Shown: one piece after another, positions 34,640 through 46,304 of the stretch
How positions within the stretch are numbered: the stretch's first letter is position 1
How the letters are laid out: each line of letters opens with the position of its first letter
Assembly (NCBI GenBank): GCA_021234155.1
Contig: JAJEKV010000005.1
Location: forward strand, 10,720,572 to 10,784,571
Reading direction: 5' to 3'
DNA: 64,000 nucleotides
Origin: Isoetes taiwanensis
Lineage: Eukaryota > Streptophyta > Lycopodiopsida > Isoetales > Isoetaceae
Made by a program: the position numbers and the translations under genes
Notes under the pieces: generated by a model
Database searches by the model: none
Told to the model about the DNA's origin: nothing
Seen by the model: the letters and a program-made list of their open reading frames with translations, nothing else

Positions 34640-35471
34640 TTGTTGTATTCAGCCATAAAATTTTGACCATAGTATTTTCGGGATCCCTTATCGTAAGACG
34701 AGGCGCATGTCCTTGGGCATAAGGGTCACCGCTTGGCATGTATTGTCGCAAGGCTGCGAGTCCTCGAACAGACCGACACCAAGCGCTTCGAAGCCATTTG
34801 AAGAGCATTTAAGGCGATTTGCTTGAATGCCATGCTTGGTATGATGTATCGCACCACACTCTTGCAGAATCTCTCTCACGAGCACGGCAAATGGGAGGCG
34901 GAATGACCATCTCGGTGCTCTTCCCGATACTTCTTAATCTGAAGCTTTTAATACCAGGCCGTCTTTCCGCTTAGGCCTCTACCCTCACCCACCCGGCATT
35001 TGGAGCACATTTGCTCGGCCGACTTCTTAGGCGCCTCCTCACCCCAAAGATCTGCAGGCCGTTTTCCTCGGCCGACTCTTCCGCCGCCTCCTCACATTCC
35101 CTTGGTCGCCTTCCCCTTTCTCGGCGTTGGGCCTCCTCCTCGATTTGAAGGTTCCGCACCTCCACGGGAGGAACAGGAGGAGCAGGAAGAGCAAGAAGAG
35201 GCGGCTGCCCAATAATTAATCCGGCATCATATTACGCGCCACGGTCTCTCACATTTTCATCCCTCGTCTCCGAACAGGAGTGCACCTCCCTACTTACTCG
35301 AGGTTGCTTCTCCCGTGATGCGTCATGCGGATTTCTTTTTCCGGTCTTACGTTAGGCATGGTGGGAGGAGGAGAATCTCTATCGAGACTTGAGTCGATGA
35401 AGAAGCGGACTAATGTAATCACCGGCCTTACACCACGGATGGATCCTTGCGGTTTGCTTAGTTCTTGCCAT
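34640..35471 (-). pseudogene. Long-tailed histone H3-like gene inside the giant element
   Basis: ATG at 35471 encodes MARTKQTAR, identical to the first nine residues of histone H3, followed by IHPWCKAGDY before the frame breaks. A tail region follows with RPEKEIRMTHHGRSN and, at 35,165-34,971, a charged stretch (QIEEEAQRRERGRRPRECEE). Fold remnants are then read in alternating frames: KLQIKKYRE (the LREIRRYQ position), LVREILQECG (LVREIAQDF), VGLFEDS (VGLFEDTN) and VTLMPKDMRL (VTIMPKDIQL) ending about 34,690. All of these are in H3 order at roughly H3 spacing. Distance from tail start to fold implies a tail of about 180 residues instead of about 40. Multiple frameshifts mean it is now non-functional. 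It sits among the minus-strand cargo genes, so it was probably carried by the element. Confidence 0.8.
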
Positions 35472-35498
35472 GGCTTCTCGTGGGATGACGCTTTTATA

Positions 35499-35871
35499 CT
35501 ACTTAACACCGACAAAAATAGACAACTCAAGGAGATAAATAGTAAAAAGCGAAGTTAAAGTAAAATATGATGGTAACGTTTTTAAATAATTGTGCGGAAC
35601 CCTAAAAAAATATCGGACAAAAATACGGAACCCTAAAAACATCGACAAAAACACAAATAAAAACCGAGATTCAAAGCTAGCCGATAGACAATTTCTTGTT
35701 GATCGCGAACTCACTAAACTTTACATTTCCCTCTTGCTCGTAACCAACCCTAATGCCATCAATAAAATAATGGAAGTCGTCCGCAATTTCCTCTCTCTCC
35801 ATTAGCACTCTTAGCTCGATAATGGCCATTCGCTTTCCATGGTGGCGATAAATGACTTCCTCCCTCTCCAT
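35499..35871 (-). other. Open frames upstream of the H3-like gene, unrecognised
   Basis: 35,871-35,677 encodes GKRMAIIELRVLMEREEIAD then DFHYFIDGIRVGYEQEGNVK, plausible as protein but of unknown family. It is followed by an AT-rich stretch that would serve as H3-like promoter/leader. Confidence 0.3.
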
Positions 35872-36023
35872 ACTCGAATATCCACCGACGGAGTGTCTAT
35901 TATGGTCCTCAAACGGCTCCCAAAAAGTTGTGCACCTCTCTTTTTTGTTTCCTTCGTTCTAGTTGACAATTAACGATAAATATTGTTTTGGAAGAAAGTA
36001 TCCGAACTTAAAGGAGGACTTAA

Positions 36024-36260
36024 CTACGCGGACCTCGTTAGTTGACCGGATGATTCGTGGAATCGAACATCCCGTGTCGGAACCAAAAATAAGCCATCCA
36101 CAAAATCTAAGGGGGAGAAAGCACGATATGTCTTGAGCTTTTCGAACTTCTGCGCCATCCGGAATATGTTAGCAAATACCTCAAGCGGTGTGAAGATTTT
36201 GAAACTCATCCTCACGCCTCGTTTTCGGACATTCCCGCTTGCACCTCGTCGACCATGCAT
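36024..36260 (-). other. Open frame of 78 codons, unrecognised cargo
   Basis: MHGRRGASGNVRKRGVRMSF then KIFTPLEVFANIFRMAQKFE and FVDGLFLVPTRDVRFHES. Basic N-terminus, hydrophobic middle; looks like part of a real but unknown protein on the same strand as the other cargo. Confidence 0.35.
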
Positions 36261-36579
36261 TTCTTCATTGCAATTACATTGTTCTCATTAGTGCGTGGCT
36301 TTACAAAGTTCACTTAAAGGGGCAATTCAACCGGCCTCAAGCTCTCGGTTTCCGACCTTTACGTTATAATCATGTCCGTAAAACCGGATGCCTATACCCC
36401 GCAAGGTCACGGCATCCATACCTTGGAAAAGGACAATTCCGATGTCTATGTGATACACGACACAAGTACACTACTAATACTTTCGGTAGGAATGACATCC
36501 ACGACGTCGATAAACATAAACTGCACAATAAATTTGTTTGTAAACACGTGTCAACGAAAAGAAATGAAAAGATAAAGAA

Positions 36580-36651
36580 GATCACACGACGCGAAACTAT
36601 CTCTACGCAGTTAAGTAGGCTGACTGACTAGCTTCAAGGCGTCGTGTGATC
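36580..36651. repeat. CACACGACGC hairpin, 72 bp
   Basis: GATCACACGACGC at 36580-36592 pairs with GCGTCGTGTGATC at 36639-36651. Arms match the 34,407 hairpin; the loop does not. Confidence 0.9.
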
Positions 36652-36659
36652 CGTTTAAG

Positions 36660-37306
36660 GTGGTTACCATTTGCGGGCAATTTTGGGAAAATTGTTTTTG
36701 GTGGAGATTAGCTCTTTGGCCATATCGGAAGGGGTATATGCATGTCGTATTGTTATACTTTCCACTTTCCGGCCGCTAAAATTCAACTTGAACTCTTTTA
36801 TCCTACCTATCCAATGTGTCCAAGACGTCGATCGCCTTTGTCGCTAACTCTATGCTCCCCTCGTTGATGGCGCATACTCACCTGAACCTATTGAGACAAA
36901 ACCTCCCACTTCTTGACCTTGGGAGTTTACGTAAATGGGGCAAGAACACGTAAAATTACAGGAGACATGGATTGCGGATGAGGAGTGAAGGAGAGAGGAT
37001 GCACGTAGAGGCGCCGGAGTGACAGTACAGAAGTTTGGCGCCAAAATTTGACAAGGGAGTTGGTGACGCTGACAGTAGGCGGTCAAAGTCACCATTATTT
37101 TGGGCGGCGAAGCGACTCCCAAAAAATACGGGCCATTAAAATGGTTGCAATAAAAGCGCAGGCATCCCCTATGAAAATACGCCATGTGGATGCCAAGTAA
37201 GCCTGCTCATCCTTCTACCTGCCAAGTAATACTGACTTTCGTAAAAAAGGCGCAAACCTGATTGGTCCTGGCGAATCTGACGTGGAAATCTTTAGCCCAA
37301 GATAAG
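36660..37306. other. Right subterminal region of the giant element
   Basis: A minus-strand phrase SIELATKAIDVLDTLDR (about 36,850-36,800) suggests a last cargo exon remnant. The final 120 bases hold GCCAAGTAA twice and a CCACGTCA-type subterminal motif near 37,277. Confidence 0.4.
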
Positions 37307-37338
37307 GGCCATTTTCAGACCCCAAATCCGCCCTAATG

Positions 37339-38214
37339 GGTGTAAGTTCAAATAGGGTATCGCTACAACATAGCATCTACCAAGTAAGGGCCATAAAATT
37401 TGAGGTGAGAGGATTATGCATGACATAAAGCATCATAGTACCAACATTTACCTTAGAAACTCTAGATAAACAGATAAAAAAGGGAGCAAATGACAAACCT
37501 ATCTTGCACCACAAAAAAGAAATATCTGGTTTGCTCTTGTGTACTTAAGCTGGGAGAGCTCAGATTAAAAGCATCAGCGCAAACACAATTTTTGTCCTTC
37601 TAATGTTGAATATATAAACAAACAGCCTACTAACATAAAATTCAAGGATTCGTGCAGGAATACAGAATAAATCCAAGAAAATCAAATCAAATCAAATGCT
37701 TACTCCATCAAAGAAATTAGCAGGAGGCCGTTTTTAATACTGTAAAGGCCATGCCTGGTTTTCTACAATTAGATAGAGTTGATGCAGGGCCGATGCAGGA
37801 AAAAACTTGCTGAAAAATGCTCTGGAATCCTCTTAGTTTGCCGAAACAGTGCAAAATCCCTGCTCATGCAACCTCGGACAAACCAGTTAACAAAGAAGAT
37901 GAGGATCAGACAATACCGGCTTCTATGCTGCCCTAAAATGATCCAGCCAATCGCCAAATTTAAGAAACGCTGAACTTTGGTTCCTCCGCAGGATTAAAAA
38001 TCATCAGAAAAACTTTCCTATGAGCTTGGATACGGAAAGACCTTGAGGGTAGCAATCTTGGCATGCATCCAGCTGGAATCGGAAAAGGAAGGAAGTATAG
38101 AGCCTGAAACAGAGACATTAAAAAGCTCCTAGCTACTCCACCCGTCCTCCATGCCCTTCATCGTCTCACATGCATGCCGGATTAGAAGGGCCGAAATCAG
38201 AAAGGGAAAAATTG
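37339..38214. other. Unassigned DNA between the giant element and the DDE gene
   Basis: No gene recognised. Contains AATCAAATCAAATCAAAT (about 37,680). Confidence 0.4.
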
Positions 38215-39289
38215 AAACCCCAAATCAAGGTTGAGGACATTTTCCCGATTTTTGGCAAATCGGAATTATTTTCTGGCCGCCTAAAGCCTCGAAATCTTAG
38301 AAAATCAAGTTAAAGAAAAAATCTAAAAAGTTTTTGGGGTGCCGGAAAAACCAAATTTAAACAATAGATACAAATCAATTTCAATCTGTTCATGGAGGGT
38401 GAGAATTCCAATGGAAGTGGTGGTTCTAAGCGCAAGTATGCCGACATTGGCCAGTGTTATGCCACAAAACAAATAAAGCAGCGTGTTGACAGGTCGGTGG
38501 ATTGCATCCTCAGTTGCTGGCAAACGCTTCCTCCAGATCAAAGATTAATCTTTTGTGCTCGTTTGTTGCAAGATGACAGGCTTTTTTCTTTTTTCGAACC
38601 TGTAATTGGAAATCCTTCCGAAGTTATTGTTATGAAATCAATGATCAGAAACTTGAAAGATGGGCTTCAAGAAGTAAAGTCTGCTAATAGCAAAGATAAA
38701 TTGGCTGCAAAACATTCACTGTTATCAATGATTGTTGGAAAAAAAGGAGATATAAACAAGAATGTTTCTTCAAAATTGCTAAAGATCTGACCAAGAAATT
38801 TATCCAAAGCTGCAAAGAAGAAGGAAGATAATGTCATTAAGTGGAGCAAATGTATGGGTTTTGGCAGGAAGGATGCCAAGATCAAATAGAATTGATGATT
38901 CAATCAAATGTCAGGTTTGTGAATTTTGGCTTGATAATACCAAAGTTTCACCAAAGGTTAGAGATGTCATGAAGAGGAGAACACAAGCAATACAATACCT
39001 TGATATCTCACAGGTTTGCTCTTGTAATTGAATCAATTCAGTTTTGGAGATTATGTTTTCTTCCAAAATTCTTTCATGACTTTCTTTCAGTACATTCTAG
39101 TTCTGTTCGAAAGTGACTTTGTTAATGAATACACATGGTTTTCATGAAATGTATTGCATTTTACATTGTTTACATTTTTACATTGTTTACATTGTTTCCA
39201 TTAACACTTACATGTCCATGCAGCTGCATTTACATGTACTTGAATATCAAAATTACATCATTTTACATTTTAGTGTACTTTCAGGTAAT

Positions 39290-39560
39290 GAAGCCAAATA
39301 AATCATACATATGTACATTAGATGTACTAATATTGTAACATTAATGTGATGTACTAATATTGTAACATTAATTAGATGTACATTAGATGTACACTGCATG
39401 TACATTGGATGTACATTAAATGTCTGAAGAACAGATCGATGGAACTGTTTGGTCAGTACATTAGATGTACTGATGTACATTAGATGTACATTAGATGTAC
39501 AGTAACAGATCAATGGAACTGTTGGATGGACATTTTATGTACATAGAACATACATTAAAT
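39290..39560. repeat. GTACAT/ATGTAC array 1
   Basis: At least ten TACATTAGATGTACAT-like units with point variants, inside the probable intron of the transposase gene. Confidence 0.9.
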
Positions 39561-40646
39561 GTACAATTGTATGGTTCAATACTCTTTTGGCATCTGGTTG
39601 CCAACATCATTTTGCTAACATGGTCTTTAATGCTTTTGTTATTGCGACCGAGCTTTATCAACGGTTTGTATATCGTAATCCCGATACCAAAATTTCGCCC
39701 GGCCGAGCCGATTCGAGTATCCGAAAACCTGATTGCATAAGGAAATTGAAGGAGAGAAACACATGTTCTTTGTGTCAAACATGAGCAAGCAGATCTGCAT
39801 GTAAAGGCCTTCAATGATATGAGGAGATCCCTACACGTTAATTGCACTTGCTGCTGCAGTGTCTGTGCATGCCAGCAAAACAATGGAGTATGTCAAGCAA
39901 ACAAGAAGACTTTTGATAATGTTAGTATCTTGTGGAGGTCAACAGTTTGCGAGAAATATGTGACGGATGAATGGCATAAACTAAAATGCATCAAAGGTGA
40001 ATGTGATGAATGTGGAGTGAAGAAATTAGACATTTGTCCAAATGAGGAAGATGGAATTCAGAATGTCGACTGGCAAGTATATGCATATGTCAATGAGCCA
40101 TCCAAAAAAGGTACATCCAGAAGGCTTAGATTAGTTGATAAGAATGACAAAGCATCTGTTTTGTTAAAGAACATGAAAATTCAGCTTGCTAAGTTTACAG
40201 ATCATAACTTTACAGCACACTGGCAGAGCAAACAGTTTAAAAGATGTGTTGAGAAACTCCCGGATAATAGTGTGTTGTCTGTTGTTGACTTTGCAGAGAA
40301 CTACACATTGAAACCAGGGACAGAAGTGCAATCCGAGCATTGGAATCCTGATCAAATTAGTATTTTGGTCCATATTTCAATGATGAAAATAGAAGGTAAG
40401 CTTAAAAAAACAGTGCATTTCTATGTTTCAGATGACAGGAAGCATGACACTCATTTTGTGCAACATGGTTTTAAATTACATTTGGGGTGGCTTAAGAATA
40501 ATAGAGGTGGACACGTAAACCTTCACTATGTGTGGTCGGATGCTTGTGCATCTCAATTCAAATCTGCACGGGCATGGTATGGAATTTGTAGATACCATGT
40601 TGAAAATAAAATTCGAGTGATATGGAATTTCTTTGGATCTGGCCAT

Positions 40647-41653
40647 ATCTGTCTCGAGTTTGTGTCCCCAATGTGGAGGTCTGCTCAACTGAACAAAGGG
40701 GTACCTACAGAATTAAACCTTTTAAGCTTTTGGGATACCAAAGATAAGGTGGAGAATACCATGAGATCACTGAGCTGCTGGGCTATTTGGCTTCATAGAA
40801 ACAGAGTGGTCATTAATAAACATCCCCCTTCAAACATATGGCTTAAGAGAACCTTTGTGGATCTCATTCAAATTACTGCCATAGCCCATAAAATGTTAAA
40901 AGGGAAGAAGTATGATCCAGCATGGAACACACTGGGGAAATTTTATGGGTTATATGATTTTTACTTAACCAATCTAACAATTTCAGATGATGTCTTGCAC
41001 AGATGCGCAGAGGAGACTCAATAGAGTGGGGAGCATGGATCGGGCAATGGGTACAGCAGCAAATTCGGATGACGAGGAGTCCCAATTGTCCAAGGCCGAG
41101 TTGGAGGAAAGGTTTGTCCAGCTCAAGCAAGAGGTGATTCACGCTAAGGCCATCAAGAAAGTTCTGAAACGGGCAGAAGTATGGAGGTTTAACAGCCTTA
41201 AACCACATTTCACCAATCTCTTTCATAAGTGGCAGCAGAAGAGAGAAGCTCATGTATTGCTTCTCCTAGACTTCACTAATTATCAGATCTGTGTACTGGA
41301 TACCCTCCTCACTATTCTGGGTAATCGAACAGTAGCTGACCTTACAGTTCAAGATTTAGTGGATAATGAGTGAAGTGGGAAACAGATCTCTGGAAAACTC
41401 TACCAGTCCAAACAGTTACTTTATTTTGTTTAAACTATTTATATGTTTGGCTGTTTTAGTATGGTTCATGGATCCGTTCTATAAGGACCATGTTTCCAAA
41501 TTTTGCATCATGATTCCCTTAGTTAAGGATCATGACCTCTGGATTGTTATTATCTTTCTCTTTTTGGGTATATCTCCTATGATATACCAACTGCTGATGT
41601 ATCTTTTCTAGATGCAATATAAAACCAACCTTGCCATCCAAAAAAAAAAAAAA
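40647..41653 (+). mobile_element. LINE 3' fragment inserted in the transposase gene
   Basis: Open-frame continuation with a LINE C-terminal style sequence (LLSFWDTKDKVENTMRSL, CWAIWLHRNRVVINK), then a second frame (EERFVQLKQEVIHAKAIKKV). A T-rich 3' UTR and a terminal A14 tract (about 41,640-41,653) follow. Transposase homology stops at the left edge (FFGSGH) and resumes right after the A-tract (GTHDGE), so this is an insertion. No clear target duplication, suggesting a deletion at the 5' junction. Confidence 0.75.
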
Positions 41654-42588
41654 GGCACACATGATGGCGAGGCTGGTATAGCAAAGTTGTGGCTTGAGAG
41701 CGAGCAGAGAAAATAAATGGCATGCCAGTGACAGGTGCAGAAACAGCTTGTGCAGTTTTAAGGGCCAAGGAATCGGATTGTGAAAGGGTGTTTTGGGAGG
41801 TTGGAAAAACAGATGTGAACAGGCAGCAAGTATTCAATTGCAAGACTTTACCTGGTACTCAGCAGATACATTCTGTGTCAACTATAAACCCAGCAGATCC
41901 AACAAAGCTGCTATGCAGACCACTCTCGTGCTTTTGTGATGCCTGCATGAACTTCAATTTGTTGAATTGTGAGAACATTAAACATTGTGGAGAATGGTCT
42001 CTAAAACGTTTGGAGCCCACAGATCATATTGCCTCTCGTGGTGAAGCTGAAAATGATGTGGAAGTTTTGTATGTAGAAGACGAGGCTGGTTTAGATGACA
42101 CTGTAGCTGTTTCAGATGTATTTGTGTCTTTTGCAGCACCAGACAATGTGGAAGGTGTTTCATACTATGTTCTCATGTGCACCAGGGAAAAACATGCATT
42201 GGAAGAAGATTCAATTGATGACTATGGAAATGAATACTCTGCTATATTATGAACTAATCCCAGGCTGCCACAATAAGTATAAACTGCTTCCTACTAAGAA
42301 TGTTTTGGTACCTGCAGAATCTGTGATTGGGGTTCGAATCCCATTCAAGAAAGTAAAACACAAGCTGAAGGGGGCAAGCACAGCATTTCACTTGCCAGAT
42401 GAAGTCCATGAGACATTGTTATCACAACTTCCAGCAATTGTAGATGACATGGACTAAGTCAGATCTGTGGTACTTTCCAGAAATATTGTAATAATTTGTT
42501 CATATAAAAGATAAGAACTGAAGAAATTTTCATTGTACATGGCATGGACTACTTCAGAAGTGCATTAGGTACATCAATGTACATAAGA

Positions 42589-42627
42589 TGTACAACAGAT
42601 GTACATCTTATGTACATCTGTTGTACA
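42589..42627. repeat. Perfect 18-bp hairpin in GTACAT sequence
   Basis: TGTACAACAGATGTACAT at 42589-42606, spacer CTT, and its exact complement at 42610-42627. It lies about 130 bases after the transposase stop, between two convergent genes, so it could act in 3'-end formation, but this is conjecture. Confidence 0.9.
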
Positions 42628-45516
42628 TTCCAGAAATATTATAAAAATTTGTTAAGTGTAAGTTGATTAGAATTGAACATAAGAAAGTTGAATGGCATAA
42701 ACATTAAAAATAGTTTCAGTCATGGCAAAGATAAGAAATGGACAGGTTTTCATGTACAAATGGTTGATATATTTATATTGTGGACATAAATACAACACAC
42801 CCGAAAATGAGCATGGCTCATAATTCATGACCAAGCTTCAAAATGTCAGTAGGAGCCTGATATCTTATGACTATTGCATCATGTCTTCCAGCCCGCCAAG
42901 AGGCTGAAGAGATATCCTCTAAAGCAGTAGTCCATGCGGTTTCTATAGCACGTGCCACTGGCAAACCTTTCCATCCTACATGGCCTGCATCTTCCAGGAC
43001 ACGTGCCTTCCCCCAAGGGTTGTGCAACAATTGATTTGCTGCCAATATACATTTCATGGTTGCTCGTTCCTCATAATTTTCAATATGCTCAACCTTTTCC
43101 CAAAGTCCGAGAACAAGCAAAGAAGATAGAGGGCGATAATCGGTCCCCAACCCTATGTACTTGCAGCTTGTGTTGGTTTGTATTACCTCTGGGTGCAGCA
43201 GAACTCTATCTCTTAGTTTCTTAATAATCTTTTGTGTTTCAGTCCATTCATCTACAAAGCAAATGAAGATCACACACTCATAATTTTACCAATAAGAAAG
43301 ATAAAAACAGAGTACTCAAGTGCAATGAACAAAAACTTTGATACATATATTCATAACATTTGAATTTGTACATCAGTCAAAGTCTGTACCAACAATGGGC
43401 TAGTCGAGAGGCCAATAACATGATGGCAGTTTCTCCATTCCTTGCTCCATATATTGACTAAATTTAGGCAGCAGAGCACCCAAGTTGCTGCCATAGTTTG
43501 CCAGCAAAATCTGTTCCACCTGCTCTGATATGCTATCTGCTGCATTAGTCATTGGATGCTCTTTCACATAAACTATACCATCTTCAGCCATTTTGAATCC
43601 ATTAAGCCATGGAATGAGCTCCATGACAAGCAATCTGTCGCCAGCTAATATCGGTGTCCAAGAGAAAGGACATATGTAGCTTCCTACAGGATTCAGAGTG
43701 GATTTGTATCTTTCGTCGTCGATCAGAACTGTATTTCCATAGTATTCTGGGTACTCTTTCCACACCACAGCTAACGGCTTCACAAACAACCCCTTTTGAG
43801 GTTCAGTAGGGTGTTTGTGTGGCAGAGTCCAACACTGCTCCTGGCTGTAAACCACTTCAGCTTCATGGAAAAAGCATCACAAATATGATCCACAATTGGT
43901 TGAAGATTTTTAGAAGTGAGTGAAGACCAGATGGCAACATCAAACCCTTCTCTTACAAATGCTAACAGTGATGCTAACCCTGGCCTGCAGTAAAAAAACC
44001 TGTTTCCTATATTGAATTGAAGCTCATCTTTCTGTATCTGTTGGTATCTTGAGTTAATATTTTCATTCTTGTGCACACTCTTGCCCAACACAGAATTTAA
44101 GTCAAAGATAATGAGCTTTCTCCCTGAGTTAGATGATTCACCTGTCAGCAACAAAACACTTGAGAGTCTATTCACAATTTATAATTACATTTCAGATCAC
44201 ACAATTGTGAAAACACATTGATAATTACACAATTGTTATTTGCACAGATGTAAGTGAGACAAAAAAAAACATTTTTTCATTATTTATTGAGTACAAAGAA
44301 GCTCGGAGCATGGCTCATACAAAACTGTAATTTACAAACAAGTTAAAGAGACTATCTACCCTGTGTAGGAACAACTGCTTGTATATTCATCTCGCCTTCT
44401 ACAATTAATGCCTCCATTAGATGATCCCTCCGTGACTTGGCATAGGCATCAGTGAACCAACTGGGTGTCATCTGCATGGTGCACAAGTATTAGAGGACTA
44501 TACCAACAAATAACTAATAGGAAAATAACATGTTCTACTTACAAAAATGGAGCTTGGCTGTGCATCAACAATGGCATCTATGAATTTGTGCATGTAAGCC
44601 ACAATGTACATGCAGGTTGCTGGTACTAGTTTCTGGCATTTTAGGACAGAAGATAGGAGCATCAAAGTTCTTCCTACCATGGCTTAAGCTGTTAGATCCG
44701 AGCATCATGTTATTGATCACAAGCTTATGAAACCTGCAAAATTGCAATGTGAGAATAAACAAAGCATAAGAAATTGCAATATGAGAATAATCAAATCATA
44801 AAAAACAAAACAGAAACTCATACTTACTTCTGGACCACTTTAGCATCGGGTACATAGCCTTTAACAGGAGAGAGGATCTGTATACTTGGGCTAGCTATAG
44901 ATGGAAAAGAGCTTTTCACTGGACCAGCAAGCACAAGTATTGTCAATGCCACATTTGGGCCTTCACTACAAGAGTATAGTCATTTTTCATCACTTTAATA
45001 TCACCTAAATCTTCAAAAAATATCAAATGATATAATTAATGATATTCAAGGTATGATGACACTACCAATGACGAGATTCTATCATCAATATCATCATCAG
45101 CATCGTCATAAATATAGTCAACAATTATATCAGTACTAATTAATGACAATATATGTGTTACTAATAGCATCATGAATAATATCACATATTACGTCAACTT
45201 TACCATCATTTATTACTCGAATGGTGTTAATGACAGTATAAGTGTTAGAACTTATGCCAGTTACAATATCACCTATAGTCTCATTTATACTATCACATAC
45301 TGACAATATTATATCAATAATAACATATGACGGTATATGTGTTGATAATAACATCATGGATAATATCACGACTTACATCACTATTACTATCAATGCTTGT
45401 TGTAATTTTGGTAATGATAATATAGGCGTTAATGCTTATGACAATTCTAAAATCAATTTTCAAACCCCGTAGATAAAGTACAAAATAATAACAATAGAAC
45501 AAGAAAACAATTTCTA

Positions 45517-46092
45517 TTAGAGCACAACAACTTCTCTAATATCATGTGCAATATCTTCTAATTCATCATCACCAAGCTGTAGATGCAGTAAATGTGGGGC
45601 CTCGTTACCAATTTCTTCATTTTCTTCAACATCATAATCCAGGATATCATTACTTCGCGCCTCTATTGGTGGACAAAGCAGATTTTCAATTGAATTGCTG
45701 CAATCATCACTTGAATCATGATCCTCTACTTGATCATCTACCCTTTGGTTGACGTCATTCCGCGCAACATCAATTCCCTCAAGTAAGAGGGTTGGATCAG
45801 TCTCAGAAGATGCCAAGTTCATGTGCAAAGTAGAAGGATCAATCATACGACGAGATCTAGGTGTTGCATGAACCACGATCCACAAATTAGTATCACTCTG
45901 ATTTTTATGGAAGAAAACTTGCTCAACTTGTCTAGGATAAACGAACGGCTCATCCATTTCTCTTAAAAATTTAGTAGAATTAACCTCATAAAAACCTGAT
46001 GGATGTTGTCTCATTGTGCAATTTCTCCCTCGGTAACATGCTTTGAACCACTTTACCTTCAATAGATTGACTTTGAAGGAGCGAAAATCCAC
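45517..46092 (-). pseudogene. CACTA transposase-associated C-terminal domain (DUF4216-like)
   Basis: A 191-codon frame: VDFRSFKVNLLKVKWFKACY preceded by Ile/Glu residues, then RGRNCTMRQHPSGFYEVNST, FVYPRQVEQVFFHKNQ and NLWIVVHATPRSRR, the conserved DUF4216 pattern found C-terminal to plant CACTA TNP2 transposases. An acidic tail (DDQVEDHDSSDDC, DYDVEENEEIGNE) follows, also usual. The N-terminal transposase is not present within the element. Confidence 0.85.
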
Positions 46093-46304
46093 TTCAATAA
46101 TATCTGCTATTTGAGCATATATGGATCTTCTAAACCATATATAGATGCATACTTATTGTATACTACAATTAGCTAGAAGATTAACAACCACACGGATATC
46201 TAGTATCGTACATGAGCATTAGATGAGGTGGTGTCTAGATTTAAAACCAAAGGCATGCAAATTAACAGTGATGATGTACTTTAACTTCCACATGGCAGTT
46301 TTTT

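Larger units (their letters stand above)
23773..37338. mobile_element. 13.6-kb TIR-bounded giant element carrying cargo genes
   Basis: A perfect 32-bp inverted repeat bounds the segment: CATTAGGGCGGATTTGGGGT continuing through CTGAAAATGGCC at 23773-23804, with its exact complement at 37307-37338. Inside the repeats, CCACGTCA follows at similar distance on both sides, so subterminal similarity extends to about 60 bp. No convincing target duplication was seen. The interior contains a decayed transposase-like gene (plus, 27.0-29.0 kb), minus-strand small coiled-coil paralogues, unidentified cargo, a long-tailed histone H3-like gene and CACACGACGC hairpins found nowhere else in the window. Coding content is heavily frameshifted throughout, so this is an old or imprecise copy. 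Superfamily not assignable from TIR alone; GGG starts recall PIF/Harbinger-like ends. Confidence 0.75.
38392..42457 (+). pseudogene. DDE-type transposase gene (DFAENY family), interrupted by a LINE
   Basis: N-terminal exon 38,392-38,790 (MEGENSNGSGGSKRKYADIG; basic, helical). A frameshifted piece to about 39,030 contains VSPKVRDVMKRRTQAIQYLD. After an intron-like GTACAT-rich interval (39,290-39,560) come SGCQHHFANMVFNAF and a Cys-rich segment (CTCCCSVCACQQNNGVC). The catalytic region carries SVVDFAENYTLKPGTEVQSE, FYVSDDRKHDTHFVQHGF, VWSDACASQFKSARAWYGIC and FFGSGH (to 40,646). A LINE fragment then intervenes. From 41,654 the gene resumes (GTHDGEAGIAK), with a Cys-rich C-terminal region SCFCDACMNFNLLNCENIKH and a final piece NKYKLLPTKNVLVPAESVIG, ending at 42,457. 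Conserved acidic residues suit a DDE nuclease. I recall relatives in animals and early plants but cannot name the superfamily. Confidence 0.75.

Noticed and set aside
35000-35215. Plus-strand Pro/Glu-rich frame
   Set aside because: Antisense to the charged tail of the H3-like gene on the minus strand.
23773-37338. Polinton/Maverick or known giant-virus insertion
   Set aside because: No packaging ATPase, protein-primed polymerase, integrase or capsid gene was recognised; left open only as an alternative.
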